A stretch of 64,000 bases of DNA from Meiothermus cerbereus DSM 11376 (GTDB lineage: Bacteria; Deinococcota; Deinococci; Deinococcales; Thermaceae): NCBI RefSeq assembly GCF_000620065.1, contig NZ_JHVI01000009.1, positions 50,758 through 114,757 on the forward strand. Reading direction: 5' to 3'. The notes beneath the pieces were generated by a model that had not been told where the DNA came from, made no database searches, and saw only the letters and a list, made by a program, of their open reading frames with translations. Below, in pieces: positions 1 through 7,999 of the stretch (positions within the stretch are counted from its first letter, which is position 1; each line of letters opens with the position of its first letter). Position numbers and translations under genes: made by a program.

Positions 1-1056
1 CAGCTTGCCTCCGGTGAGGGCTTCAAATTTTTTGGCTACCTCCACCGGTAAAGCCGCTGAACCGGAGATGCAGACCCTCACCGTGCCCACCTTGCGCTTT
101 TCTATGCCAGGGAAGTTGATGAAGCCAATGTAGAGTGTGGGCACCCCAGGAAAGTGCGTAACCCCATGCTTCTCGATGGCCTCGATGCAGGGCTTGACCT
201 CGGGGCGGGGCAGCAGCACGATCTTGTACCCACCTGCCAGGCCGTAGTTCATGCCCACAGTCATGCCGTAGACGTGGAAGAAGGGAATGGCCCCCAGCAT
301 GACCCCCTTGCCTTCGAATTCCTTTACCTCCTCGCCACCCCAGGCAATAACCTGGTAGGTGTTGGCCACCAGGTTGCGGTGGGTGAGCATGGCCCCCTTG
401 GAAAGGCCGGTGGTTCCCCCGGTGTACTGCAGCAGGGCTACATCGTCGGGTTTGGCAGGGTAGGGCTCGGCAACCGGGGTTGCGCTGCGCAGGGCTTTGC
501 TAAAGTCCAAACGCTTTGGATGCTGGGGAAGTGTGACCCAGCGCTTTTCCCGCCGGGCTTTGAGGGGGAAGAGAAGGTTTTTGGGGAAGGGCAGGTAGTC
601 CTGGATGCCGGTGGTAAAGACCCGCTTGACCGGCACGTCCTCCTCAATTTCGGCGTAGCGGGGCCAGAGCATATCCAGGATGATCAGGGTCTCGGCCCCG
701 GCATCGGAAAGCTGGTGGCGTAGCTCGCGGGGCGTATACAGGGGGTTGACGTTTACACAAATGCCCCCAGCCGCCAGCGTTCCGTAAAAAGCAATCACAA
801 ACTGGGGGGAGTTGGGCAGCATGATGGCGACCCTATCACCCGGCTGCACGCCCTGGGCCCTTAGGGCCCCAGCAAACTTCAGCACCGATTCCCAGAGCTG
901 ACGGTAGCCGATGACTTTACCCATGAACTCGAGGGCTACGTTATCGGGGTACTTTTGCGCACTATCGGCCAGCAGTTTCCAAAGCGGCGCCTCGGGGAAC
1001 TGAACATCCGCCGGGACGCCTTTATCGTAGTGTTTTAGCCAGGGTTTCATCATCAT
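1..1056 (-). CDS. Long-chain fatty acid--CoA ligase, 3' end cut by window edge
   Basis: AMP-forming acyl-CoA synthetase that activates fatty acids with ATP and CoA for beta-oxidation or lipid synthesis. About 352 N-terminal residues are visible of roughly 550 expected. The ANL-family phosphate loop reads YTGGTTGLSKGA, and the downstream FFHVYGMT and PGVPTLY blocks are typical of FadD/LC-FACS. Three ATG codons stand in a row (1056, 1053, 1050) behind an AGGAG at 4-10 bases, so the exact start is uncertain by two residues. The C-terminal domain lies outside the window. The next gene is divergent, so it stands alone here. Chain-length preference cannot be read from the sequence. Confidence 0.93.
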   Translation of the reverse strand, partial: MMMKPWLKHYDKGVPADVQFPEAPLWKLLADSAQKYPDNVALEFMGKVIGYRQLWESVLKFAGALRAQGVQPGDRVAIMLPNSPQFVIAFYGTLAAGGICVNVNPLYTPRELRHQLSDAGAETLIILDMLWPRYAEIEEDVPVKRVFTTGIQDYLPFPKNLLFPLKARREKRWVTLPQHPKRLDFSKALRSATPVAEPYPAKPDDVALLQYTGGTTGLSKGAMLTHRNLVANTYQVIAWGGEEVKEFEGKGVMLGAIPFFHVYGMTVGMNYGLAGGYKIVLLPRPEVKPCIEAIEKHGVTHFPGVPTLYIGFINFPGIEKRKVGTVRVCISGSAALPVEVAKKFEALTGGKL

Positions 1057-1352
1057 CACGCTCCTGCGTTGGAGTCCTGCTTGGTTTGCTCCAAGTCTAG
1101 CAAAACCTATACCGAGTTCAAGCTGCGGCTGCTATTTGTGTCCTGAACAGACTTTGGGCCAGGTAGCCAACCGGCCCAGCACAGCCTTTTGTGGCAGGTA
1201 TCCGGCAAGGAGATTGGCAGTGCTGCCTGGCTCGCTGCGCTGAAGGGCACGTGCGAAGTCATCGGGGCAAACAGGCTCGGCCCTGGCCTTTGGGGAACGG
1301 TGTCCAGCGCCCGCAGTTGACGGGCTGCCCCTGCGGTGTTTGACTATGGCGT
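1057..1352. other. Divergent intergenic region
   Basis: About 300 bases between the acyl-CoA ligase and the M20 amidohydrolase. It must hold both divergent promoters, but I see no convincing -35/-10 pair, no strong palindrome and no gene-like reading frame with a ribosome binding site. Confidence 0.5.
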
Positions 1353-2522
1353 ATGAACCTTCAAGAAGCCATCGCCGCAATTACCCCCAGTCTGATTGAG
1401 ATGCGCCGGGACTTTCACCGCCATCCCGAGCTTGCTTTTCAAGAGGTGCGAACGAGCGCCAGGTTGGCCGATTTTTTGCAGGGGCTGGGCCTCGAGGTTA
1501 CTCGAGGGGTAGCCCAGACGGGTGTGGTGGCACGGCTTAAAGGTGCGAGGCCGGGTAAAACCGTGCTGGTGCGGGCCGACATTGACGCCCTGCCGATACA
1601 GGAGGCCTCCGGGGTGGAGTACAGCTCCCAGACGCCCGGTGTAATGCACGCCTGCGGCCACGACGGCCACGCCGCAATTGCCGCCCACGTGGCAGCCGTG
1701 CTGGTTCGCTTCAAAGACCAGATTGCCGGTGAGGTGCGATTTGCCTTTCAGCCAGCCGAAGAAATTGTTTCTGGGGCAAAGCCCATGGTGGAGGCGGGCG
1801 TGCTGGAAGGGGTGGACTCGGTGGTGGGTCTGCACCTCTATAGCCTGATGCCGACAGGCAAGGTGGGCGTGCGGCCGGGGCCCTCCATGGCTGCCGCCGA
1901 TGCTTTTACCATCGAGCTGACCGGCAAGGGGGCCCATGCGGCCATGCCCCACGAGGGTGTGGACACGGTGCTGATGGCCGCACAACTCATCGTGGCGCTG
2001 CAAAGCCTGGTCAGCCGCGAGACCGACCCCATCCAAACAGCCGTAATCACCATTGCCACGGTTTCTGCTGGCGAGGGAGCACACAACATTATTCCCGAGA
2101 CTGCCATCCTCAAAGGCACCTTGCGTACCTTCGACCCGACTTTGCGGGAAAAGCTTATACGGCGCATTAACGAGCTTTCGCAAGGCATAGCTGCCGCGAT
2201 GGGCGGGCGTGCCTCTGTGAACTGGTTACCGGGTTCTCCGGCGGTGGTCAACGACCCCCAGATGGTAGAGCGCTTTCGGCGGGTAGCCCGTGAGGTGGTG
2301 GGGGAGAGCGCAGTGCTGGAAGTGCCTCCGGTAATGGGCGGCGATGATATGTCCGAGTTTTTGAACCGCCGGCCGGGCGTGTACTTCTGGCTGGGGGCTG
2401 GCGACCCCGACCTGGGCAAAAACCGGCCCCACCACCACCCTGGCTTTTGGATCGACGATACGCGCGCGCTACCACTGGGGGTAGAACTCATTACCCGTAC
2501 CGTGCTAGATTTCCTGGCATAG
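1353..2522 (+). CDS. M20 family amidohydrolase (N-acyl amino acid / hippurate hydrolase type)
   Basis: Cytoplasmic metal-dependent amidohydrolase, 389 aa, the usual length for the M20D subfamily that removes acyl groups from amino acids or related amides. The metal-binding block HACGHDGH is at residues 99-106 with Cys101 and His103 as ligands. The Glu pair in QPAEE (about 136-137) supplies the catalytic base and a metal ligand. GGDDM near residue 330 and the HHHPGFW block close the active site. No signal peptide is visible. No good Shine-Dalgarno precedes the ATG. The neighbours do not name a substrate, so the specificity is inferred only from the family. Confidence 0.9.
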   Translation: MNLQEAIAAITPSLIEMRRDFHRHPELAFQEVRTSARLADFLQGLGLEVTRGVAQTGVVARLKGARPGKTVLVRADIDALPIQEASGVEYSSQTPGVMHACGHDGHAAIAAHVAAVLVRFKDQIAGEVRFAFQPAEEIVSGAKPMVEAGVLEGVDSVVGLHLYSLMPTGKVGVRPGPSMAAADAFTIELTGKGAHAAMPHEGVDTVLMAAQLIVALQSLVSRETDPIQTAVITIATVSAGEGAHNIIPETAILKGTLRTFDPTLREKLIRRINELSQGIAAAMGGRASVNWLPGSPAVVNDPQMVERFRRVAREVVGESAVLEVPPVMGGDDMSEFLNRRPGVYFWLGAGDPDLGKNRPHHHPGFWIDDTRALPLGVELITRTVLDFLA

Positions 2523-2525
2523 GGT

Positions 2526-2596
2526 GGTCTTCGGAAAGAATGGCCCGACCCCAATCGGGAGAAGGGCTGTGGGTTCGTTTTTGCTGCTGAGAAGCT
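2526..2596 (+). repeat. Dispersed intergenic repeat A, copy 1
   Basis: This stretch of about 70 bases matches 30815-30893 and 57041-57103. Shared blocks include GTCTTC-GAAAGAATGG, CCCAATC, AAGGGCTGT and TTTTTGC-GCTGA. All three copies lie on the plus strand in non-coding DNA just after a gene. I see no reading frame and no clear target-site duplication. Nature unknown. Confidence 0.6.
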
Positions 2597-2742
2597 CGAA
2601 AACATGTGCCTGGGCTAGGTAGGCCACATCGCGGCATTTCCTGGTAGGCGCCCCCTTGTTTTCTCGGAGCAGTAAGAATGGTCAAGACCGCGATAGTGGG
2701 AGCTACCACAAAAAGCGGCTCTACAGACGGGCACACTAGGAT

Positions 2743-3171
2743 ATGCCATTATTGCTGCTGGTTTTGCTTTTGTCCTGGGCAGGGGCGCAGCGCTTACAGG
2801 ATGTCCCGGCCCGGGATCAGGCGGCAATCCGGGCTGTAATCCTGGCCCAGATGGAAGCCTTTAAACGGGACGATGCTGCGAGGGCTTTTTCCTTTGCCTC
2901 ACCTGGTATTCGCCAGGCCTTTCAGACCCCGGCGCGCTTTTTGGAGATGGTCAGGTCGTCGTATGCCCAGATTTACCGTCCCCTCAAGGTGACATTTGGT
3001 TCGGCACAGCGGTCGGTTGGCGCGCTCATGCAGGTGCGGCAGGTGGTCAACCTGGTGGGCCTCGATGGTCAAAAGGCGGTGGCCTATTACCTGATGGAGC
3101 GCCTGGAGGACGGAAGCTGGGTGATTGCTGGCGTGTACCTCGAGCTCGTCACTGACGACCAGACCATCTAA
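2743..3171 (+). CDS. Secreted DUF4864-like protein
   Basis: A 142-aa protein with an N-terminal hydrophobic signal (residues 1-15, MPLLLLVLLLSWAGAQ with a likely cut after AGA). The rest looks like the small NTF2-like/DUF4864 fold: RDQAAIRAVILAQMEAFKRDD, a segment of alternating helix and strand, and a C-terminal WVIAGVYLEL strand. Function is unknown in this family. The ATG abuts an AT-rich box (TAGGAT), and I see no Shine-Dalgarno. It stands between repeat A and a palindromic element and does not look like part of an operon. Confidence 0.75.
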   Translation: MPLLLLVLLLSWAGAQRLQDVPARDQAAIRAVILAQMEAFKRDDAARAFSFASPGIRQAFQTPARFLEMVRSSYAQIYRPLKVTFGSAQRSVGALMQVRQVVNLVGLDGQKAVAYYLMERLEDGSWVIAGVYLELVTDDQTI

Positions 3172-3329
3172 TACCGGATTCAAAAAGATAATCTTCAAAC
3201 AAAAAGCGCTAAGAGGCTATCTTTTTGAATCCTAGAGCACACCCCTCGCTGCGCTCGGCGAAGAAAGCGTATCCCTTCGGTCGGGTTAGTTCGTCACCGT
3301 TCGGTGACGAACTAACCGAATCTGGTATA
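3171..3329. mobile_element. MITE-like palindromic element 1
   Basis: Non-coding block bounded by the inverted repeat ATACCGGATTC (3171-3181) and GAATCTGGTAT (3319-3329), 10 of 11 matching. Inside, GGATTCAAAAAGAT (3176-3189) is mirrored by ATCTTTTTGAATCC (3219-3232), and a second perfect 16-bp stem lies at 3284-3299/3302-3317 with a 2-base loop. The first 57 bases match both ends of a longer element at 19294-19452. It begins at the stop codon of the preceding gene. No transposase is encoded, so it would need one in trans. Confidence 0.6.
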
Positions 3330-3349
3330 ACAGGAAAACCCCTGATCTT

Positions 3350-3439
3350 CTACATCAGGCGGGCAAAGTGCTGGCCGCCGCTTCCGCCAAAGGCCCAGCC
3401 CAGAACGAACCCTACTTGAATGGCCTGGAAACCCATCAT
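3350..3439 (-). CDS. Possible 29-aa hydrophobic peptide
   Basis: A very short frame that could encode a 29-residue peptide with a central hydrophobic run (IQVGFVLGWAFGG), compatible with one membrane segment. The TAG stop lies in the loop of a CCTGAT/ATCAGG hairpin followed by GGTTTT, which could be its terminator. The Shine-Dalgarno is weak and I do not recognise the sequence. It is divergent to the AEC permease. A chance frame is quite possible. Confidence 0.25.
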   Translation of the reverse strand: MMGFQAIQVGFVLGWAFGGSGGQHFARLM

Positions 3440-3458
3440 CAGGTAAGCTACCCCAGGT

Positions 3459-4352
3459 ATGGAAGCCCTGCTCAATACGGTGGTTCCGGTGGCCTTTATT
3501 GTCCTGACGGGCTACCTGGTGGGAAAGCGGATCGACTTCGACCTGCAAACCCTTTCCAAGCTGTCGATATATGTGCTGGTTCCGGTGCTGATATTTGACG
3601 CAATGCTCCGGGCCAAGCTGACTGGCGCCAGCGTGCTTGGTATTACCGCCGGCTTTTTTCTGGCATCGCTCGGGCTTTACTTGCTGGCGCTGGGCCTGAG
3701 CCGTTGGCTGCGCTTTGAGCAGGGTACAGCCAAGGCTATGATCGCTTCGGCCACCTTTCCCAACTCGGGCAACATGGGCCTATCGCTGACCTTTTTCGCC
3801 CTGGGGCAGCCGGGCCTGGATCGGGCCATTGTTTTTTTTATCGCCAGCAGCGTGTTGATGTTTGGCCTGGGGCCTGCGTTTTTGCGCGGGGGCGGTTTTT
3901 TGCAAAGCCTCTGGTTCACCCTGAAGCTGCCTCTGTTCTGGGCCCTGGCTGGGGGGTTGCTGGTGCGGGGGTTGAGCATTCCCCTGCCGCTGGGGTTGGG
4001 CGAAGGGGTGCACCTCTTAGGCCAGGCCTGCATCCCGGTGATGCTCCTGACCCTGGGCATTCAGATCGCTCGCTCCAAACCGGAGTGGGGCGGTTTTGAG
4101 CTTCAGGCCAGCGCTTTGCGCCTGGTGGCCGCCCCCCTGCTGGCGGCCCTGGCAGGGTGGGTTTTGGGGCTAGAGCGGCTCGACATTCAGGTTCTGGTGC
4201 TGCAAAGCGCCATGCCCATTGCCGTCAACGCCTTTTTGATGGCAGGGGAATTTGGTGGCGACGGTGTCCGGGCCGCCCGGGCGGTGGTGGCTTCGTCGGT
4301 GCTTTCATTTGTAACGATTCCAGTGGTGCTGCTGTTGATTGGGGTGGGCTAG
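3459..4352 (+). CDS. AEC family permease (auxin efflux carrier type)
   Basis: Integral inner-membrane transporter of 297 aa with about ten hydrophobic segments, the normal size for bacterial AEC/BART-superfamily proteins, which move organic acids such as malate or malonate. Characteristic features are the N-terminal VPVAFIVLTGYLVGK, the NSGNMGL motif near residue 107 (the conserved broken-helix asparagine region) and the MPIAVNAFLMA block near residue 250. AGGT lies just before the ATG. The neighbours give no substrate. The next gene is convergent. Confidence 0.88.
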   Translation: MEALLNTVVPVAFIVLTGYLVGKRIDFDLQTLSKLSIYVLVPVLIFDAMLRAKLTGASVLGITAGFFLASLGLYLLALGLSRWLRFEQGTAKAMIASATFPNSGNMGLSLTFFALGQPGLDRAIVFFIASSVLMFGLGPAFLRGGGFLQSLWFTLKLPLFWALAGGLLVRGLSIPLPLGLGEGVHLLGQACIPVMLLTLGIQIARSKPEWGGFELQASALRLVAAPLLAALAGWVLGLERLDIQVLVLQSAMPIAVNAFLMAGEFGGDGVRAARAVVASSVLSFVTIPVVLLLIGVG

Positions 4353-4357
4353 CTCTT

Positions 4358-4747
4358 TTAGCCGGAAGGAGGGGCTGGAGGGGGCGGAAAAAACGGCGAA
4401 CCCACCTCGAGCTGCAGCAAGGGGCTATTCTGCACCAGCACCACCAGGCGGTAATAACCATCATCCAGGCGTTCGAAGCGGGCCTGGTAGGTGCCCGGCT
4501 TTTCAACCCAGATGGAGCGCTCCTGAAATAGCTGATCGCCTTTGTACCAGCGCAGCTCGAGGTACACCGGCTCGGCCAGGTGCCGCACCGTCAGCCGGGC
4601 TACCGCTGCGCTTTCAGCGGGTTCCAGGGTTCCGCTGAGGCTGGTGCGGTTGGGCAGGGTGGCGCGACCCGGGTCGAGCGGCACAAAGGTGTAGCGGCAA
4701 GCCGGTAACAGCAGGCCAACTAGTAAAAGCCAATGTAGGAGCTTCAT
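4358..4747 (-). CDS. Small lipoprotein of unknown function
   Basis: 129-aa protein with a lipoprotein signal peptide: MKLLHWLLLVGLLLPAC, lipobox LPAC with the modified Cys at residue 17. The mature part is beta-rich (YLELRWYKGDQLFQERS, YRLVVLVQNSPLLQLEVG) and ends in a Pro-rich tail. That suggests a small beta-sandwich anchored to the cell envelope. I do not recognise a named family. The ATG overlaps the stop of rsmE (ATGA), so it is the last gene of the prmA-rsmE run. Confidence 0.8.
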   Translation of the reverse strand: MKLLHWLLLVGLLLPACRYTFVPLDPGRATLPNRTSLSGTLEPAESAAVARLTVRHLAEPVYLELRWYKGDQLFQERSIWVEKPGTYQARFERLDDGYYRLVVLVQNSPLLQLEVGSPFFPPPPAPPSG

Positions 4748-5442
4748 AGTCCTTCACCGGCTGTGACCAGGCTCAAAAGGGCCACCGGCGCGGTTTCGGC
4801 CCTCAGGATACGTGGCCCCAGTGTGATGGGGGTGAAACCCCGCTCTTCCAGTAGCTGTATCTCATCGTCGCTGAGGCCCCCTTCTGGGCCGGTCAGCAGG
4901 GCGGTGGGCTTCTGGGGGTCCCACACCTCCCGCACCCGGGCCGAGGTTCTGGGCTGGGCTACCAGCCCCTGCGACACTGGGGGAAGCAGTTTGAGCGGCA
5001 GGAGTGGCTTTACTTCGGGAACCACGCTGCGCTCGCACTGCTTGGCCGCCTCGAGGGCAATCCGGCGCAGGCGCAGCAGCTTGTTCTCGCTTATCTCCCG
5101 CACCACACAGTGCTGGGTCAGGATGGGCACAATGGTGCTGGCTCCCAGCTCGGTGGCGGCCCGCACCACCTCGGCCAGGTGGTCGCCCTTGAGCAGGGCC
5201 ACATACAGGCTGACAGGGTGTGGGGGCTCTTTGCTGGCCGGCCAGGTTTCTTCCACCTGCAGGCGCACCCAGCCTGGCTCGGTTTGCACCACCCGGGCGC
5301 GGCCTTCTGTGCCCTTGCCGTCGAATACCGTGAGCGTGTCGCCCACCCGGGCCCGCAGCACATCCAGCAGGTGGTGGGCCTCCCGTCCGCCCAGCTCGAC
5401 TTCGGGCTGGATGATGGGAACAAAAGCACGGTGGGGACGCAT
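4744..5442 (-). CDS. rsmE: 16S rRNA m3U1498 methyltransferase
   Basis: SPOUT-class enzyme that methylates N3 of U1498 in 16S rRNA using AdoMet. At 232 aa it has the normal length. The N-terminal PUA-like part carries HHLLDVLRARVGD, and the C-terminal knot carries the AdoMet-binding loops LLTGPEGGLSDDE and ITLGPRILRAETA, the latter being the family signature. It follows prmA after 6 bases and overlaps the lipoprotein by ATGA, so these are probably co-transcribed. The prmA-rsmE pairing is common in bacteria. Confidence 0.96.
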   Translation of the reverse strand: MRPHRAFVPIIQPEVELGGREAHHLLDVLRARVGDTLTVFDGKGTEGRARVVQTEPGWVRLQVEETWPASKEPPHPVSLYVALLKGDHLAEVVRAATELGASTIVPILTQHCVVREISENKLLRLRRIALEAAKQCERSVVPEVKPLLPLKLLPPVSQGLVAQPRTSARVREVWDPQKPTALLTGPEGGLSDDEIQLLEERGFTPITLGPRILRAETAPVALLSLVTAGEGL

Positions 5443-5448
5443 AGCTCT

Positions 5449-6210
5449 TTAGCAGGCGGCATAGGTCAGGCAGACCCACTCGCCTTCCTGCCTGCGTGAC
5501 AGCAGCTCGAAGCGGTTGGCCTCGAGGGCGCTGCGAACGATGGGCTCACGTTCGGCCAGGATGCCGGAGAGGATCAGGGTTCCACAAACCCCAAACAATT
5601 CGCGGTACTTTTGGGCAAAATAGGCGTGCAGCTCGGCAAAGAGGTTGGCTACTACCAGGTCGAAGGGGCCTTCTATGTCGTCCAGGCTGCCCTGCTTAAA
5701 CGAGGCCTCGACCTGGTTGTACCGGGCATTTTCGACGGCCTGGGGGATGACAGTTGGGTCGATGTCTATTCCCAGCGCCTCCGCTCCCAGCAGGGCCGCC
5801 CCAATGGCCAGAATGCCCGAACCCGTGCCTAGGTCGAGCACCCGCATCCCGGGCTCGGTTCGCTGGGCCAGGGTTTCCAGGGCCATACGGGTAGTCTCGT
5901 GATGGCCGGTGCCAAAGGCCATGCCCGGCTCGATGACAATGCGTTTTTCCTGGCCTTCCCACTCATGCCAGGGGGCCAGCACCACAAAAGGCCCGGCCCG
6001 TACCGGCTTCAGGTCGCGCTTGTAGGCCTCGAGCCAGTCGGTATCGGGCAGCTCGAGCCACTCCCCCGGCAGGGGCAGTTCAACCCGCTCGGGAAAATAA
6101 GCCCAGACCTCGCCGGGCTTCTCCTCGAGGCCCCTGGCCCCTTGCTCGAACAAAAAGGCCGAGTATAGGTCGAGGGTTTGAAAGTCTCCACGTAAACGAA
6201 AAACGTGCAT
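5449..6210 (-). CDS. prmA: Ribosomal protein L11 methyltransferase
   Basis: Transfers methyl groups from AdoMet to amino groups of ribosomal protein L11. From the ATG at 6210 the protein is 253 aa, matching the Thermus enzyme, whose N-terminus also starts directly with a short strand (here MHVFRLRG). An in-frame TTG at 6240 overlaps the preceding stop but would add ten poorly conserved residues. Key blocks are IEPGMAFGTGHHETTRMAL, the AdoMet motif DLGTGSGILAIG and the acidic IDIDP, plus VVANLFAELH in place of the NPP-type motif. It sits in a translation-linked run with rsmE. Confidence 0.96.
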   Translation of the reverse strand: MHVFRLRGDFQTLDLYSAFLFEQGARGLEEKPGEVWAYFPERVELPLPGEWLELPDTDWLEAYKRDLKPVRAGPFVVLAPWHEWEGQEKRIVIEPGMAFGTGHHETTRMALETLAQRTEPGMRVLDLGTGSGILAIGAALLGAEALGIDIDPTVIPQAVENARYNQVEASFKQGSLDDIEGPFDLVVANLFAELHAYFAQKYRELFGVCGTLILSGILAEREPIVRSALEANRFELLSRRQEGEWVCLTYAAC

Positions 6211-6236
6211 ACCATAGTTTACCTGCTGAAGGCTCT

Positions 6237-7151
6237 TCAACCGCTGGGCACTAAGGTCAGGCGCAGGCTTCCCGCAAGCTTTTCGCCCGGTTCCAGCACC
6301 CGCACCCCCGTATTTTCCCAGCCCTGGCTCAACAGGTTGAAGCCATCGGTGGCGTGAGTGACGGGCTCGAGGGCCACGCTTCCATCGGGGGCGGTGAAGA
6401 CCACCAGGTGCGAGAAGATGGGGTCTGCGCTTAGCTCCATGCGCCAGTCGGAACCGGGCCAGTCCAGGCTTAGCTTTCCATTCCAGCCTGCGAACACGTG
6501 GTCCAGCGTGGTCGCGCCGACCGGCCTGGGCTGCGAGAAGTCGAACTCGGGCGGTATGGCCTCGGCAGGCCGGGTGGGGAGGCAGCTGGCATCGGTCAGG
6601 TAGATGTGATCGGCCCCGAAGCAGAGCAGGGCCTCGCGAGAGTTGCCCAGGTGGCGCATGAAGTACGGGTGATGCCCAAACCCCGCCGGCATGGGTTCAG
6701 TTCCCACATTCACCAACGTCGTCGAGGTTTCAAGGCTATCCCCTTGCAGCCGGTAGGCTACTTCCACCCTGAAGGGGAACGGGAAGTTCAGGTCGTGGAG
6801 GCTCGAAGCGTCGAAAGCGCAATGCAGGGTGTGCTCGTTGATGCGCAGTGCGCTCCAGGGCCGCCCGTGTACCTCGCCGTGCAGGGTCTGCCCGTCGGGC
6901 CAGTTGGGGCGAAGCTGGTAGGTTTTACCGGCAAACACAAAGCGCCCCTCCCGGATGCGGTTGGAGTAGGGGGCCAGGATGTAGCTCGAGGTGTCGGGGG
7001 AGTGCTTTTGCACCAGGGCTGCGGGCGAGGTTGGGCGCAAAATGGGCAGCCAGAATCCCGCTTGGTGGAGCTCGAGGCCCACGATGCTAGCCCCCAGCTC
7101 GGGCGCGACGGTCAGGCGGAGTGAGCGGTTTTGCAGAATCTCTAGGTGCAT
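6237..7151 (-). CDS. Aldose 1-epimerase family protein
   Basis: Mutarotase-like enzyme (GalM superfamily) that interconverts alpha and beta anomers of hexoses. The ATG at 7151 gives 304 aa and begins with the first strand of the fold (MHLEILQNRSLRLTV). The upstream open frame is low-complexity and overlaps the previous gene, so it was excluded. Visible family features are SNRIREGRF (substrate Arg), a GFGHHPYF motif with catalytic His and a C-terminal SVALEPVTHATDGFN block with the catalytic Glu. It lies in the coaE-to-lipoprotein gene run, 50 bases after the binding-protein gene. Confidence 0.9.
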   Translation of the reverse strand: MHLEILQNRSLRLTVAPELGASIVGLELHQAGFWLPILRPTSPAALVQKHSPDTSSYILAPYSNRIREGRFVFAGKTYQLRPNWPDGQTLHGEVHGRPWSALRINEHTLHCAFDASSLHDLNFPFPFRVEVAYRLQGDSLETSTTLVNVGTEPMPAGFGHHPYFMRHLGNSREALLCFGADHIYLTDASCLPTRPAEAIPPEFDFSQPRPVGATTLDHVFAGWNGKLSLDWPGSDWRMELSADPIFSHLVVFTAPDGSVALEPVTHATDGFNLLSQGWENTGVRVLEPGEKLAGSLRLTLVPSG

Positions 7152-7201
7152 TGGCTTCAGTCTGAAGGTTAGCGGGCAAAAATCCAAGCCCTGGGCACTT
7201 T

Positions 7202-7999
7202 TCAGGCGGGCAATAGCGCGCGAATCTGCCCGACCAGGGCCTCGAGGTAGTCGAAAAACAAAGGGCCGTAGTGGGCCAGCTCGTCGCCCCCGGTAACCAC
7301 CAAGGGGAAGCACCAACCCCGTTCGGCCAATAGGCGTTGGGCTTTTTCCAGTGGCCTCGAGCGGTGCGGTTTGGGTTCGTATATCACCAGCTCTGGCCCC
7401 CGGCGCGCCACCTCGGCCAGATCGGGCTGGAAGTAGCTCTGGGGGTGCTCGGCGAAGATGTTTTGCAGGCCCAGGTAGCGCAGGGCTTCGCCCACATAGC
7501 TGCCCCGCCCTACCGTAATGGGGCCGCCCAGGTCGAACTCGAGGTAAACCCGAAGGGGTGGAAGCGCTTTGTAGAGCGCGCCATAGCGCTCTGAAAGACG
7601 GGCACACAGCCCGGTGGCCGCCTCAGTTGCCTCCAGCAGGGCCCCCAATACGGCGATGTTCTCCAGGATGCCATAGGGGCTTTGCGGCAGGGGGATTGGG
7701 AAGATGGGAAAACCCCGCCGGTGCAGCTCAAAGAGCAGTTCCCGCTGTACGCCGGTGCTGATGAGCACTAGGTCGGGTTTGAGGCTTTCCAGCAGTTCCC
7801 AGCGCACCCGGGTATAGCTCGAGACCACCGGCAGGCTCAAGGTAGCGGCAGGGCGGTAACAGAAGGCGCTGCGCCCCACCAACCGCTCGCCCAGGCCCAG
7901 GGCAAAGAGGGTCTCGGTGACGTTGGGGGCCAGCGACACAATGCGCTGCGCAGTGTCGGGCAGCTCGAGGGGCCCCAGCCAGTCGTGCACCAGCTTCAC
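7202..7999 (-). CDS. Periplasmic-binding-protein-like protein without signal peptide
   Basis: 265-aa protein of the class III substrate-binding fold (BtuF/FhuD type). Family marks are RIVSLAPNVTETLFALGLGE at residues 19-38, LKPDLVLIS, and the long linking helix around ILENIAVLGALLEATEAA. It may bind cobalamin or a metal chelate. It begins directly with MKLVHDWLGPLELP and shows no signal peptide or lipobox, so as written it would be cytoplasmic. No permease or ATPase gene is adjacent. The GTG start overlaps the coaE stop (GTGA), which fixes it by coupling. Confidence 0.8.
   Translation of the reverse strand: MKLVHDWLGPLELPDTAQRIVSLAPNVTETLFALGLGERLVGRSAFCYRPAATLSLPVVSSYTRVRWELLESLKPDLVLISTGVQRELLFELHRRGFPIFPIPLPQSPYGILENIAVLGALLEATEAATGLCARLSERYGALYKALPPLRVYLEFDLGGPITVGRGSYVGEALRYLGLQNIFAEHPQSYFQPDLAEVARRGPELVIYEPKPHRSRPLEKAQRLLAERGWCFPLVVTGGDELAHYGPLFFDYLEALVGQIRALLPA

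Noticed and set aside
154..723. Plus-strand open frame of 189 codons
   Set aside because: It is antisense to the acyl-CoA ligase, whose motifs on the minus strand are clear.
1344..2183. Long minus-strand frame
   Set aside because: Antisense shadow of the M20 amidohydrolase, with Gly/His-rich, family-less sequence, as expected in GC-rich genes.
3225..3419. 64-codon plus-strand frame
   Set aside because: Lies within the palindromic element and has no ribosome binding site; composition comes from the repeats.
7152..7607. N-terminal extension of the aldose epimerase
   Set aside because: Low-complexity Arg/Pro/Gly translation of the antisense region of the binding-protein gene.
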